From contig NZ_LBHJ01000001.1 of assembly GCF_001006305.1 (NCBI RefSeq), forward strand, positions 682,001 through 746,000: DNA of 64,000 nucleotides, given 5' to 3'. Below the pieces are notes generated by a model. It ran no database searches, was not told the DNA's origin, and was given only the letters and a program-made list of their open reading frames with translations. The translations under genes were made by a program, and so were the position numbers. The DNA is from Silvibacterium bohemicum. Lineage in GTDB: Bacteria; Acidobacteriota; Terriglobia; Terriglobales; Acidobacteriaceae. Shown one piece after another: positions 36,001-45,143 of the stretch (position 1 is its first letter; each line of letters begins with the position of its first letter).

Positions 36001-36611
36001 CGCGGCTTATGGATGCGGTTGTCGGTGGCTGGCAACTGAGCAACATCTTTATCTGGCAGAGCGGCGCGTACATTACGCCAACGTTTGCTGGCGGGGAAAC
36101 TGATCCCTCCGGCACGGGTTCGGGACTTGCCACATCTCTGGCGGGATGGATCCCCACCGATGCCTCACAACATCCGGACCGCGTGGCGGGCGTTAACTGG
36201 AAGCCGCGTGGCCAGGGCCGTAACGGCTGGATTAACCCATCGGCTTTCGCCTGTCCCGGCTGGAGTGCCTGGACACCCGGCGAGGCCTGCGACACCGGCG
36301 CCGGTTACAACGCTGACGGGACACCGGTTTCCGCATACGGTCCCCCGCTTCCAATCGGTCGCTTTGGCAATAGCGGAATTGGCACAGTGCAGGGCCCTGG
36401 TCTTATCCAGCTGAATAGTGGTCTCGCCAAGATTTTCGCGATCAATGAGCGTTTCAAACTTCGGGCCGAGGCGAGTTTCACCAACGTAACGAATCACACA
36501 AACTTAAACGAGAACAACCTCAACCTGAATCTATCGAGCGCCAGCTTCGGAGTTATCACGGCGGGACTCGGAGGCCGCAGCGGCCAGATCGGAGCGCGGT
36601 TGGACTTCTAG
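33003..36611 (+). CDS. TonB-dependent receptor, Oar-like with carboxypeptidase-regulatory domain
   Basis: A 1202-residue outer-membrane transporter, the longest intact one here. It has a signal peptide (LFPLGGLLLVLLSMVQPASAQ), a carboxypeptidase-regulatory-like domain (GTVVDSTGAMVPGATVILTD) and a plug with FSVEGNLPFQSDMTVDGVTN and TTKGGANTFHGAGWEYH. The barrel ends in SGQIGARLDF. A ribosome site GGAGGG lies ahead of the ATG. The upstream motif links it to the phosphonate locus, and a Tat-exported phospholipase C gene follows after a terminator. Ligand unknown; phosphonate- or lipid-derived molecules are a context guess. Confidence 0.93.
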   Translation: MNIKKCFIRCKHLFPLGGLLLVLLSMVQPASAQAVHGAIVGTVVDSTGAMVPGATVILTDTDKGVVRTTTSSAMGEYHFLDADADRYNMEVEAHGFEKWSSIGLQLDTLQTLRVDAKLIVGSAAQTVQVSGENTGVIQTETPTITTTFNSDDVLNLPTNFRASSAGTSILGAMSAMPGVQADQGKFSVEGNLPFQSDMTVDGVTNIQVGSSGNPVLFPSADAVASIQLTGVLAPAEFGDPAQVSVTTKGGANTFHGAGWEYHQNSGINANTFGSPIRPHVVANTFGGKLGGPVILPKLYDGRNKSFFFVDYEGFRLPQSVTMQATVPTAAMKMGDFSNYSNPSAAYSGLTDPYTGASWGNVIPSANLSSIAQKFLQFYPDPNTPATLSGGGTVPTTSYVNGESPNYYANVSEPTHSNQVDVRGDQYFGANQKVLLWGRYSYYNFPSTSGYNLNFDPSVNIYDSSNLSTSLSWTIKPNLINVFLFGFTRWNNGDSNSYNGTGFTQGLGFTALNDLWYNGFPFISFTNISSPPAGRLNSNDIDNTYSYSDSVSWTKGVHNFKFGGDIRAYTYIGGTGISTGDNYGNFYFSNVGNAVGTFTGVDFADFLLGIPNNSSYDDITRDIDGSAAEYHLYAEDHWSATPRLSVDYGLRYEYRPGFYDKNGFYANMDYSVPRTAEVVYPTFPQPNIQSPSTLASSNACDTDGINNSNNAIVNGAPCMPVVSNTAAGLPRSLRFVDKNRILPRLGFAYRLTNDGKWVVRSGFGLYNVTIMGQTFHSLTGTIQGSSSAYSNALNTTTNQPLYAWPAIGYGSGTSGCTTCYGTNEFNASIDIHYHDAETAQWALTLEHDLGRGYGVRASYTGSETSHLNLKQDENTLPLSTTASAYNQPFSARRFPNWGILMNYGSQANANYNSMEFEAKHHMENGLQFDSTFTWARALSNNTGATDTEFTGERGGGDFASWVFDKRLDYGNTPGPRRLHWLTTSIYELPVGRGRHFGSSMPRLMDAVVGGWQLSNIFIWQSGAYITPTFAGGETDPSGTGSGLATSLAGWIPTDASQHPDRVAGVNWKPRGQGRNGWINPSAFACPGWSAWTPGEACDTGAGYNADGTPVSAYGPPLPIGRFGNSGIGTVQGPGLIQLNSGLAKIFAINERFKLRAEASFTNVTNHTNLNENNLNLNLSSASFGVITAGLGGRSGQIGARLDF

Positions 36612-36631
36612 TTCTATAACGAACAGGAAAC

Positions 36632-36659
36632 GACCCACCGGCAGCAAGGTTGGTGGGTC
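36632..36659 (+). terminator. Terminator hairpin after the 33003 receptor
   Basis: GACCCACC (36632) pairs with GGTGGGTC (36652), an 8-bp stem, followed by ATTCCTT. It lies 20 bp after the receptor stop. Confidence 0.7.
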
Positions 36660-36773
36660 ATTCCTTAACTAACGAAATCGCCAGCAATGGCTGGTACGAT
36701 TGTAAGTGGGTAGTGTACATCATGCGGTCATTTATAAGTGCGTCTTCGGCGAAGCCTTAAGTCAATATTCAAG

Positions 36774-39335
36774 ATGAAGCATAGGACAAAACAAAAGATG
36801 GAATCGAGACGTGATTTCTTGAAGCTGGCATCGCTACTCGCCGCCGGCGGCTTCGGACAGCAGATGCTGCCGGCCATAACGCGAGCTGCGGCGATTGATC
36901 CAGAGCAGGGATCGACCTACCTGGACGCGGAGCACGTCGTGATTCTCATGCAGGAAAACCGTTCCTTCGATCACCTCTACGGCACCCTGCGCGGTGTCCG
37001 CGGCTACAACGATCCGCGTGCGATTACGCAGCCCGGCGGCAATCCGGTATGGCTGCAGGCAAGCGCTTTAGGAGCGATCCACACGCCTTTTCATTTCGAT
37101 ATCCGCAATAGCAACGCGACATGGCTAGGCTCGCTGCCGCACGGCTGGGAAGATTCGAACGCAGCGCGCAATGGCGGCCGGTACGACGGCTGGATTCCCG
37201 CCAAGGCGGCCACCGATCCCATTCGCGCCCATCTGCCGTTGACGATGGGTTATTACACTCGCGAAGACCTGCCCTTCTACTATGCTCTAGCTGATGCCTT
37301 TACGGTATGCGACCAGAACTTTTCGTCGTCGCTCACTGCGACCGAGCCTAACCGGCTGCACATGTGGACGGGAACGGTACGCGCCGAGCCGTCGATCCGG
37401 TCATTCGCTTATGTACGCAATGACGATATGGGATACGACAAGCAACTGGATTGGACTACCTTTCCCGATCGGCTGGAACAGCAGGGAATTTCCTGGCGCA
37501 TCTATCAGAACGAACTGAGCCTGCCCTCCGGCCTGACTGACGAGGAAGACAAGTGGTTGTCGAACTTCGATGACAATACGCTCGAGTACTTCAGCCGTTA
37601 TCACGTACGCTTCACGCCTTCGTACCGGCGCTGGCTCGCGGAGAAGGAAAGCACGCTTGTATCTGCGCTCGAGCAACTCAATGGCGCGCCTCAAAATGCA
37701 GAAACAGCGAAGCGCGTTGCCGAGTCGCAGCGGCAATTGGACGATGTGCGGCGCGAACTTTCTGCATGGACCGACGCTGCCTTTGCCGCGCTGCCGGAAC
37801 ATGAGCGAAACCTGCACCGCAAGGGGTTTATCACCAATGAAGGCGATCTTGACTTTCGTGCACTGACTCCGCTGCGTTTTCAGCAAGACGGTGTGGAGCG
37901 CTCCATGAACGTCCCCAAAGGCGACGTGCTTCACCAGTTTCGACAGGATGTTCAGAGCGGCAAACTGCCCGCTGTTTCATGGATCGTTGCGCCTGAGGCT
38001 TTTTCCGATCATCCGTCCTCTGCATGGTTCGGCGCGTGGTACGTCTCGGAGGCGCTTAATATCCTGACGAGCGATCCCGAGGTCTGGAAGAAAACGATCT
38101 TCATTCTCTGCTACGACGAGAACGATGGCTACTTCGATCACGTTCCGCCGTTTGTGCCGCCGCAGCCAAGGCGCACAGACACCGGGAAGGTTTCCGCTGG
38201 AATCGATCCCTCCGTCGAATATGTTTCCTCGGAGCAGATCGATGCGATGCGCCAGAAGGAACCAGACTGGCCGGGGAAGCCCGGGCCTATCGGGTTGGGA
38301 TTCCGTGTACCGCTCGTGATCGCATCGCCCTGGAGTCGAGGCGGATACGCCTGTTCGCAGGTTTTCGATCACACCTCGATACTGCAATTTCTCGAAGTTT
38401 TTCTAAACCACAAGCAAGGCCAGCTCATTCGAGAAACCAACATCAGCGCCTGGCGCCGGACTGTTTGTGGCGATCTGACCTCCGCTTTTCGTCCTTGGAG
38501 CGCGCAGAGATCGCAATTACCCGAGCCGGTGAGGCGCGATCCATTCCTGATCTCGATCCAGGAGGCGAAGGTGAAGCCGATGCCAGGCGGGATGGAGCCG
38601 CTAACCCAGAAAGAGATCGAGCAAGTGCGCCGCTCGCCGCGCAACTCCCCGCGATTGCCAGAGCAGGAGAACGGCATACGACCGGCGTGCGCGCTGCCCT
38701 ACGAACTAACTACGGATGGAGCGCTCGCCGTGGATAAAAGCGCATTCACGATCAAATTTGCTGCCGGACGCCGGCTCTTTGGTGAGCGCGCATCTGGCGC
38801 ACCCTTCCGCGTTTACACGCCAGAGCGAGTGCGAGGGGCCGGCCCAGACACACTTGCAGATACAGGCGCAGGCGGATTCGAGACAGGACGCTCATGGGAC
38901 TACGCGGTCGCCGCCGGAGACAAGATTGCGGATCATTTTCCGCTTCGACTCTTCGATTCGGAAACGTACCATCTGTGCGTCTATGGTCCGAACGGTTTTT
39001 TTCGCGAATTCCGCGGGGATGCCCAGGATCCACGACTGATTGTCAGCCTTCTAAGTACATCCCAAGGCGCATCCCTCAAGCTTGTGAATCGTGATTCCTC
39101 GCAATCATTAACGGTGACGATCGACGACCTTGCCTATGGCGACGTCGCGCGTACAATCGCCATCGCGGCGGGAAGTTCATCGGAGTTAGCCCTGAATCTC
39201 GTACCGAGTTTTGGCTGGTATGATCTGCGGATTCGCGTTGCTGGCGCCGCGCACTATGAACAGCGCTATGCCGGGAAAGTAGAAATGGGGCGGGAGAGTT
39301 TCACCGATCCTTCGATGGGAACCCGACTGCTTTGA
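36774..39335 (+). CDS. Tat-exported phospholipase C (phosphocholine-type)
   Basis: About 853 residues. It begins with a twin-arginine signal (SRRDFLKLASLLAAGG) and is therefore exported folded. The phosphoesterase domain shows VVILMQENRSFDHLYGTLRG and FSSSLTATEPNRL, with a later CYDENDGYFDHVPPF; these match bacterial PlcH/PlcN enzymes that release phosphocholine from phosphatidylcholine. Two C-terminal beta-domains of the DUF756 type follow (from about residue 640). Start is chosen at ATG 36774; ATG 36798, just before the twin-arginine, has a better-spaced AGGA and could be used instead. It follows the TonB receptor in the same direction and may feed choline and phosphate from lipids. Confidence 0.9.
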   Translation: MKHRTKQKMESRRDFLKLASLLAAGGFGQQMLPAITRAAAIDPEQGSTYLDAEHVVILMQENRSFDHLYGTLRGVRGYNDPRAITQPGGNPVWLQASALGAIHTPFHFDIRNSNATWLGSLPHGWEDSNAARNGGRYDGWIPAKAATDPIRAHLPLTMGYYTREDLPFYYALADAFTVCDQNFSSSLTATEPNRLHMWTGTVRAEPSIRSFAYVRNDDMGYDKQLDWTTFPDRLEQQGISWRIYQNELSLPSGLTDEEDKWLSNFDDNTLEYFSRYHVRFTPSYRRWLAEKESTLVSALEQLNGAPQNAETAKRVAESQRQLDDVRRELSAWTDAAFAALPEHERNLHRKGFITNEGDLDFRALTPLRFQQDGVERSMNVPKGDVLHQFRQDVQSGKLPAVSWIVAPEAFSDHPSSAWFGAWYVSEALNILTSDPEVWKKTIFILCYDENDGYFDHVPPFVPPQPRRTDTGKVSAGIDPSVEYVSSEQIDAMRQKEPDWPGKPGPIGLGFRVPLVIASPWSRGGYACSQVFDHTSILQFLEVFLNHKQGQLIRETNISAWRRTVCGDLTSAFRPWSAQRSQLPEPVRRDPFLISIQEAKVKPMPGGMEPLTQKEIEQVRRSPRNSPRLPEQENGIRPACALPYELTTDGALAVDKSAFTIKFAAGRRLFGERASGAPFRVYTPERVRGAGPDTLADTGAGGFETGRSWDYAVAAGDKIADHFPLRLFDSETYHLCVYGPNGFFREFRGDAQDPRLIVSLLSTSQGASLKLVNRDSSQSLTVTIDDLAYGDVARTIAIAAGSSSELALNLVPSFGWYDLRIRVAGAAHYEQRYAGKVEMGRESFTDPSMGTRLL

Positions 39336-39418
39336 TTCGTTCTGTGAATCAGTCTGCGGTCAGGTGAAAAGCGGCAGACAGGCTATTGGTTAAGCTTCGG
39401 CGCAAAACCGCTCCTGTC

Positions 39419-40093
39419 CTACATCGATGCGTGGCGCCTCCGCTGTGGGAGCTTCTTGACCGGCTGATTCGATCCCGATGGCTTTGAAAGAGCGGAGGTC
39501 CCGGGATTAGGAAACAGGATGCCGCCGTTTCTCAAAAGCAGCATCAGGTTCTCAGCGGTGCCACGAGAGGATGCGCGTCCTTTGCTGGCTCGCCAGATAT
39601 CGGCGGCGGCCAGGAGTACTTCCAACGCGATCCGGGCCGTCAGGATCACAGCTGGATCGTTGACTTCCACGCCAAGACACTCGCTGAGCTGTTTCGTCAG
39701 GGAACGTTGCTGCTCTCCCAGGTAATCCCAGAGACGGGCTCGCGTTACAGGGGATTGGCCAATAATCGATCGGACAAGAAGAGCGTGCTTCGGTTCTTCA
39801 TCCTCCACTGCGAGAACAGCAAAGATGGCTTCTGCTAACGCGCGTTCTATCGGCATTTCTTTGACTCTGAGGGCAAACACTTCTGAGAACTTGGCCGTAT
39901 TCGCGGTGAAACTGGCAAGAACGATTAAGTCCTTGCTGGGGAAGTAGCGGTAGAGAGTCCTGGGACTCACATCTGCTGCCTCCGCAATTGCCTCCATGGT
40001 GGTTTGCTCGTATCCGTTGCGGGCAAACAGGGCTATCGCTTCAGAGGTGATCCGCTCCCGGCTGCGTTGAACTTTCTTCTCTCTCATGCCCAT
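39419..40093 (-). CDS. TetR-family transcriptional regulator
   Basis: A 224-residue regulator. The N-terminal helix-turn-helix is typical (TTMEAIAEAADVSPRTLYRY, then FPSKDLIV). The C-terminal ligand-binding helices are followed by a low-complexity tail (SALSKPSGSNQPVKK). It is divergent to the exported protein gene at 40189, so the palindrome at 40131-40145 is a likely operator. No effector can be inferred. The phospholipase gene converges on it from the other side. Confidence 0.9.
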   Translation of the reverse strand: MGMREKKVQRSRERITSEAIALFARNGYEQTTMEAIAEAADVSPRTLYRYFPSKDLIVLASFTANTAKFSEVFALRVKEMPIERALAEAIFAVLAVEDEEPKHALLVRSIIGQSPVTRARLWDYLGEQQRSLTKQLSECLGVEVNDPAVILTARIALEVLLAAADIWRASKGRASSRGTAENLMLLLRNGGILFPNPGTSALSKPSGSNQPVKKLPQRRRHASM

Positions 40094-40130
40094 AGCATGA
40101 ATCTATCCCAAAAGGGCATTTGCTGCCTAT

Positions 40131-40145
40131 TGACAGTTACTGCCA
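40131..40145. promoter_or_regulatory. Candidate TetR operator
   Basis: TGACAG-TTA-CTGCCA, an imperfect 6-3-6 palindrome (one mismatched pair). It lies 38 bp before the TetR ATG and 44 bp before the 40189 start, in the divergent control region. Confidence 0.4.
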
Positions 40146-40188
40146 TTTGGCGCAAGCTGACATTAAGCTCATCAGAGGAGAGGCCTTC

Positions 40189-41172
40189 ATGTTTCCATTC
40201 TTGACGCGGTTCAGTTTGCAGACCGCAATCCTGATTTTTATTGGCAGCGTACCGCTTCACGCACAGTCAAATGCCAGCACGACTCGCAGTGAACCTGGCG
40301 CTGTCTCACCCGTATCGGCGAAGGTGTTGACCGGATGGCCGGGTGCCGCTCCGGATACTGAAGGAGATCTTTCTTTCGACACGAAGAGCCTGCGATTTAT
40401 CACTGAGCGCAGTTCAGGCGAAATTCCTAAGTCGCGGATCATAGCCGTTTCCGGCGGAGATGAACAGATCGAGACCGGTGGTAAAGCTGGAAGAATCGCG
40501 CGCGTGGTTATTCCTTATGGAGGAGGACTAGCGCTTGGCGCGGTCACGCACAAGAAGGTTGGCCTGCTCACAATCGAATTTCTCGATGCCTCGGGCGAAT
40601 ACCATGGCGCGGTCTTTGAACTCCAGGCAGCAGATATGCCCGCCACGCTTGAGAAAATTGCTTTTCAGCCTTCTGCGGGCGCTAGGCTGCGAGCCGCAGC
40701 CGCTGTAGGCTGCCCTGAGTGGAAGATCCAGGCAAACGCGGTGCGGGTCCAGCCAATCGATGCCGATCAGGCAATTAGTTTTCCCGCGGAGGATCGTGTC
40801 CTCCTCTACGAGAATCTGGTGCGGCGGCTTGAGTCGGAGAAGACCATCCAGAACGTCTACCGTGCCGGCGACCAAAGTCCGGAGGCAGGCTGTGCGGAGT
40901 TCACGGTCACAGTGCGGGCCACGGCCTTCGGTAAGGGAAATCAGGCGGCTCGCGCCTCGGTTGGTCCGCTGGGGCATTTCATTGGAACGACAAAACTAAA
41001 TTTTCACCTAACGATTTCCAAACAGGATGGAAGCCCGAACTTCGACGTGGACCTGAAGAAGTCCGAGGGATCAGACACTGACAGCCTGAACATTACGAAA
41101 GTGGTCAGCAAAACTGTGGTGAAAAATCTCAAGAAATCCAGAACACAAATGCGCAAGACGGAGATGAGCTAG
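40189..41172 (+). CDS. Exported hypothetical protein, 327 aa
   Basis: I do not recognise a named family. The start at 40189 is fixed by GAGGAGAGG just upstream; the 23 preceding codons lack a signal. A signal peptide is present (FSLQTAILIFIGSVPLHAQ). The mature part has beta-rich patches (EGDLSFDTKSLRFITERSSG, GKAGRIARVVIPYGGGLALG, TIEFLDASGEYHGAVFEL) and a basic C-terminus (VVKNLKKSRTQMRKTEM). It is divergent to the TetR regulator and thus probably under its control. It converges with hflX with one base between stops. Confidence 0.75.
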   Translation: MFPFLTRFSLQTAILIFIGSVPLHAQSNASTTRSEPGAVSPVSAKVLTGWPGAAPDTEGDLSFDTKSLRFITERSSGEIPKSRIIAVSGGDEQIETGGKAGRIARVVIPYGGGLALGAVTHKKVGLLTIEFLDASGEYHGAVFELQAADMPATLEKIAFQPSAGARLRAAAAVGCPEWKIQANAVRVQPIDADQAISFPAEDRVLLYENLVRRLESEKTIQNVYRAGDQSPEAGCAEFTVTVRATAFGKGNQAARASVGPLGHFIGTTKLNFHLTISKQDGSPNFDVDLKKSEGSDTDSLNITKVVSKTVVKNLKKSRTQMRKTEMS

Positions 41173-41173
41173 C

Positions 41174-42712
41174 CTATGCGGAGCAATCTGGTTTCAGTGT
41201 GTCATTCCCGCGCGTAGATAGATCATGTTTGTCATGGAAACGGCGGTACCGGTTGAGGAGCGATGCTGGACCGCGGGCTCGGAGGAAGACGAGGTTTCCT
41301 TCGAAGCGCTTCTTCTCGATGATCGCTCCGCCTTCGAGTGAGGCGAGAACAGAACCTTCGGATTGCGGGAGCCGAAAGCTGGCTTCTACGAGCGGGTCGA
41401 CCACGAGCTCCGCGTCAATCGCAATCAGGAGCTGTTCAAGTCCGGTTTGCCGCAGTGCGGAGACGGGAATTGCTTCGCGGTCGCTGAAGAGGTGGGCGAG
41501 TTCCTGGGGCGGGACGAGATCGACCTTGTTCAGTATCTGGATGACGGGCTTGGTCGAGACTCCAAGCTCGGCTAAGACTTTTTCAACCTGTGTTTTCTGC
41601 TCTTCACGGATAGGGCTGGCCGCGTCCTGGACGTGAAGAAGAATCTCGGCACGCTCGACCTCTTCGAGAGTTGCGCGGAAGCTCGTGACGAGTGTGTGAG
41701 GAAGGTTGCGGATGAAGCCGACTGTATCGGAGAGCAGAACCTTGCGGCGGGAAGGAAGCTGTAACTGCCGAAGTTTGGGGTCGAGGGTGGCGAACATGCG
41801 GGCCGACTCGAGCACGCCGGCCTCAGTAAGAGCATTGAAGAGCGTGCTTTTGCCCGCGTTGGTATATCCGACGAGCGCGACCACGGGAACCGGAACCGCC
41901 TCGCGGCGCTGCCGCTGCTGATGACGGATCCTGCGAACGGAGTCAAGCTGAGTCTTGATCTGGTCGAGGCGCAGGTTGATCTTGCGGCGGTCGGTCTCGA
42001 GCTGCGTTTCGCCTGGGCCGCGGGTTCCGATGCCGCCGCCAAGCTGCGACATGGCTCGACCTCGTCCAGCGAGTCGCGGCAACTGGTATTCGAGCTGTGC
42101 GAGTTCGACTTGAAGCTGGCCTTCGCTTGTCTTCGCGTGGCGTGCAAAGATGTCGAGAATAAGCTGCGACCGGTCGATGACGTGGCAGGGAAGCCGGGAT
42201 TCGATATTTCGAAGCTGTGACGGAGTGAGGTCGTGGTCGAAAAGAACGAGCGATGCGTTGGTAGAGGTCACGACCTCCACTATTTCGTCGAGTTTGCCCT
42301 GGCCAACGAGGCTGGAGGGATCGGGCTTCTGGCGGCGCTGCACAAGAGTGGCGGCAATGGTCGCGCCGGCCGATCGGGCGAGCTCCTCGAACTCAGCACG
42401 GCTGGCATCGAAGTCGAGGGCGGAGGCTCCATCGGGCGGAAGCTCTTCTACTCCAGCCGTGACGGCGGCCGCGGTGCGGGCAAGTCGAGCCGCTGCGGTA
42501 AGCTTGCGTTTACGGAGCTCTCCGGTAAACTCGATCACTACAAGCACGGCAAGTTCCTGCTGTGTCTGCGAGGTACGGAGTTCGCGGGCGAGCAGTGCCT
42601 CTTTCTGGGCCTCACTTGCTTCGACCAGGCTACGACGAACCGTTTTTGTGCGATTTCGGCGTGACGGCGCTTGATCCGTGGTGGCTTCGAGCGAAGCCTT
42701 TTGGCTGGTCAA
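41174..42712 (-). CDS. hflX: GTPase HflX
   Basis: A 512-residue ribosome-associated GTPase that rescues or splits stalled ribosomes. The P-loop is [12 protein letters not shown], with switch II as [10 protein letters not shown] and the specificity motif NKVDLV. The HflX-specific glycine-rich stretch [20 protein letters not shown] and the [11 protein letters not shown] helix precede the G domain. The N-terminal domain carries a long basic extension (about 60 residues). The start is TTG at 42712; a stop in frame lies just upstream. It is a core gene, which argues against the whole 24-50 kb segment being a mobile element. Confidence 0.95.
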   Translation of the reverse strand: MTSQKASLEATTDQAPSRRNRTKTVRRSLVEASEAQKEALLARELRTSQTQQELAVLVVIEFTGELRKRKLTAAARLARTAAAVTAGVEELPPDGASALDFDASRAEFEELARSAGATIAATLVQRRQKPDPSSLVGQGKLDEIVEVVTSTNASLVLFDHDLTPSQLRNIESRLPCHVIDRSQLILDIFARHAKTSEGQLQVELAQLEYQLPRLAGRGRAMSQLGGGIGTRGPGETQLETDRRKINLRLDQIKTQLDSVRRIRHQQRQRREAVPVPVVALVGYTNAGKSTLFNALTEAGVLESARMFATLDPKLRQLQLPSRRKVLLSDTVGFIRNLPHTLVTSFRATLEEVERAEILLHVQDAASPIREEQKTQVEKVLAELGVSTKPVIQILNKVDLVPPQELAHLFSDREAIPVSALRQTGLEQLLIAIDAELVVDPLVEASFRLPQSEGSVLASLEGGAIIEKKRFEGNLVFLRARGPASLLNRYRRFHDKHDLSTRGNDTLKPDCSA

Positions 42713-42900
42713 AGTTGTCTCAATTCATCGCCAGATCTCCGACCGGCTCTTCCAATGATACTGAATCATTAGCGTCAGTATCTTTGATCTTGGACGCATC
42801 AATAATTTGAAGATCGGCATTCAAGGAGCATTGACCGCCTGGATACGTTTCCGCTTTGTTTCTCTGAGTTCGCGTCCCGTCGACGCGATGAACTCATTCA

Positions 42901-43821
42901 TTAGAACGGATGAGCTTCTACGAGTTGGCGAAGCATGGTGAGGCGATCCTTTGCCTTTTCCTCCGTGGCTGCGGCCATGCCGGAGAAACCAAGACCTTCA
43001 ACGCAGAACGATGCTGATACTACTCCGCAGAGCAGTCCCTCAACGGGATCTTGCGCCTCGGCAAGGCCTGCTAATGTTCCACCGCAAAAAGCATCTCCTG
43101 CTCCCGTCGCATCGGCCAACGCAACCGGAATGGCAGGAATGCGAACCCACTCCGGCGCGCCTGCGACGTGAGCAATTACTCCTTCTGCGCCACATTTGAC
43201 CGCGATCAACGTTACATCCGGAGCGAATGTTCTCAGCCGGCGAAGGCCTTCCAAGGGGCCGGCTTCAGGGAAAATGGCGTGGAGGTCTTGCCTGCTGGGT
43301 ATGAAGAGATCGACTTTTCGGATAAGCGCAACAGTTGCATCCAGCTCGGAGCTGGCGAGCAGATCGTGATCATCGAGATCGAGTGAAATCGACTCCGCAC
43401 CGACTCTGCGAAGCTCCTCGATCAACTCGACCGCGAGAGCTCGTGGCATGGGCGCGACATGGGCCAATGCTTGATGAGCAGCGATCGCATCGACCGGGCT
43501 TGGACAAAACTTAGCCCAGTCTCGGGACGCACTGCGGGAGACGAAGTGCCGCCGGCCATCCTCTTCGTAGAGCCCCCAATTCCGCAACGTATGCGTCGCA
43601 GGAGGGCAGTGCGAGAGATCGATGCGTTTGTCCAACGACTCTGCCGGGTAATCGGGGCCGAGGGGAGCGACTATCTTCACCTGACTTGTCCAGAGCATCG
43701 CGCCCATGGCCGCGTAGACAGCACAGCCACCGGGCACGCCCCAGCGTGTCGATCCATCGGAAAATACGAGATCGTCGATAGTGAGACTGCCAAATATCGT
43801 GACGGCTGAAGACGGAGTCAC
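42901..43821 (-). CDS. PfkB-family sugar/nucleoside kinase
   Basis: A 306-residue ribokinase-like enzyme. Its C-terminal signature ADATGAGDAFCGGTLAGLAE contains the catalytic Asp and anion hole. The N-terminus begins with TIFGSLTIDDLVF and GGCAVYAAMGA. Substrate is not clear from sequence; ribokinase, nucleoside kinase and sugar kinase all share this layout. It starts with GTG that overlaps the stop of the GntR regulator gene by four bases (GTGA), so the two are one operon. A nuclease gene 5 kb away makes a nucleoside substrate plausible but not shown. Confidence 0.88.
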   Translation of the reverse strand: MTPSSAVTIFGSLTIDDLVFSDGSTRWGVPGGCAVYAAMGAMLWTSQVKIVAPLGPDYPAESLDKRIDLSHCPPATHTLRNWGLYEEDGRRHFVSRSASRDWAKFCPSPVDAIAAHQALAHVAPMPRALAVELIEELRRVGAESISLDLDDHDLLASSELDATVALIRKVDLFIPSRQDLHAIFPEAGPLEGLRRLRTFAPDVTLIAVKCGAEGVIAHVAGAPEWVRIPAIPVALADATGAGDAFCGGTLAGLAEAQDPVEGLLCGVVSASFCVEGLGFSGMAAATEEKAKDRLTMLRQLVEAHPF

Positions 43822-44618
43822 GACCTCGTACCGGGGCGGACCAGGCTGAACTCCACCAAAGTCGAATGATGATAGATCACGCTATATAGGCTGCGCTGTC
43901 GCGGCGCCTCAAACTGAATCTCACGCATCAGCAGCAAGGGGAAACCCGGTTTGACGTGGAGTAGTTCGGCGTGTTTCTTGCCGGCGGAGACGGCGCTGAG
44001 TGTCGCTTCGCTGAAGGCAAACTGCTTCTGGAATCTTGCTTCCATAAATTGATAAATCGAGCCTCCATCAAAGGTTTTGATGAGGGGCAACTTCCATTCG
44101 GCATCATCGAGAAGCGCGATGTAATCATAGGCTATCGCCAAAGGCCTTGATCCGATCAATCGCCGCCGGAAGATTTCCGCAACCGCGGAGGCTTCGGGAA
44201 TCTCCAATGCCGCCGCAATCTCAGCCGTCGCGGTAATACGCCTGATCTTTAAACCATCGACTCCAGCCTCGCCGCCGTGCTCGCGGATCAGAGCCGACAT
44301 GGAATTCATCTTGTCGAGAGGACTGGTCAAGTTTTCGGAACGCTCGGTAACAAAGGTGCCGGCCCCGTGGCGAATGGTGAGCAGTCCTTCCCGTGTCAGA
44401 AGGCGCGTGGCCTCGCGCAGGGTCTGCCGGCTGACTCCCAGCTCGCGCGAAAAATCTACTTCCCCGCGAAGCTGAGAGCCGCGTTCCAGCTTGCCGGAAC
44501 GAATTTGTTCTCGGATCGCATTTGCTACGCGCGTGGCCAGGTTTTCGCGTGGCACACCCTGCCAGATGCGGTCGCTAAGCTCTTCAGTTGATTGATCATT
44601 TGTGGCCCTGTCGGTCAT
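43818..44618 (-). CDS. GntR-family regulator (HutC/UTRA type)
   Basis: A 266-residue regulator. The winged helix-turn-helix spans residues about 25-95 (LRGEVDFSRELGVSRQTLRE, EGLLTIRHGAGTFVTER), and the C-terminal UTRA-type effector domain follows (AVAEIFRRRLIGSRPLAIAY, LLMREIQFEA). UTRA domains bind small sugars, amino acids or phosphonates. It is translated with the PfkB kinase downstream and probably controls that kinase. Its likely operator is the palindrome at 44664-44678. Start ATG has GAGGG upstream. Confidence 0.92.
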   Translation of the reverse strand: MTDRATNDQSTEELSDRIWQGVPRENLATRVANAIREQIRSGKLERGSQLRGEVDFSRELGVSRQTLREATRLLTREGLLTIRHGAGTFVTERSENLTSPLDKMNSMSALIREHGGEAGVDGLKIRRITATAEIAAALEIPEASAVAEIFRRRLIGSRPLAIAYDYIALLDDAEWKLPLIKTFDGGSIYQFMEARFQKQFAFSEATLSAVSAGKKHAELLHVKPGFPLLLMREIQFEAPRQRSLYSVIYHHSTLVEFSLVRPGTRS

Positions 44619-44663
44619 CGCCCTCGATTATGTCAGCCTATAGGACGACGGTCAACGGATGTA

Positions 44664-44678
44664 AGACGTCAGACGTCT
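44664..44678. promoter_or_regulatory. Palindromic GntR operator candidate
   Basis: AGACGTC-A-GACGTCT, a perfect 7-1-7 inverted repeat, about 45 bp before the GntR start codon. This symmetric GACGTC site suits a GntR dimer and autoregulation. Confidence 0.55.
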
Positions 44679-45143
44679 GCCATCTTTTAACGATCTAGTA
44701 ACCTTCCATTCTTGCGGCGTTCACTGAAGCGGCCTAGGTTGAGTCTTGTCTTCCTGGAATTCCGATTACTATGCGACGTTATCTGCTTGTCTGTTTCGAT
44801 TGGTCTACTTGCGATCCGAGTTTTTACGGGCATCAAGCCTTTTCTCACACAAAGCATCGGCCGAAGTCCGGTGAGCAACCGCTTCGGGCGCTCGACATCA
44901 GCAAGCGCCGCCGCGTTCCCGGTGAACTTTCTATTGGTGAAGACAACCGGCGGTTCGGGTCGAAGAGTCTTCATAACCGCGGCGTCGCGGTACTTCATCA
45001 GCCCGGTTAATCCGCGCCAATAGCCCCTTCTCTCGACAACTATCAGTGGTCGCAGGTGGTTCTGCGTCCAAATCACGACTTTGCAGAAATGCGCACCACG
45101 AGCAAAGGCGCATTTTCTGCTGCACACCATTCAGGAGAGATCG
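44679..45143. other. Long divergent leader before the 45144 receptor
   Basis: Of the 525-bp gap between the GntR gene and the receptor, only the operator at 44664 is recognisable. The 147-codon minus frame at 44687-45130 has no domain and basic, random-looking sequence, so I do not call it. A long leader may carry control elements not resolved by eye. Confidence 0.5.

Noticed and set aside
44687-45130. 147-codon minus-strand frame in the GntR-receptor gap
   Set aside because: Arg/Lys-rich random-looking product, no start signal, and it would overlap the receptor's leader.
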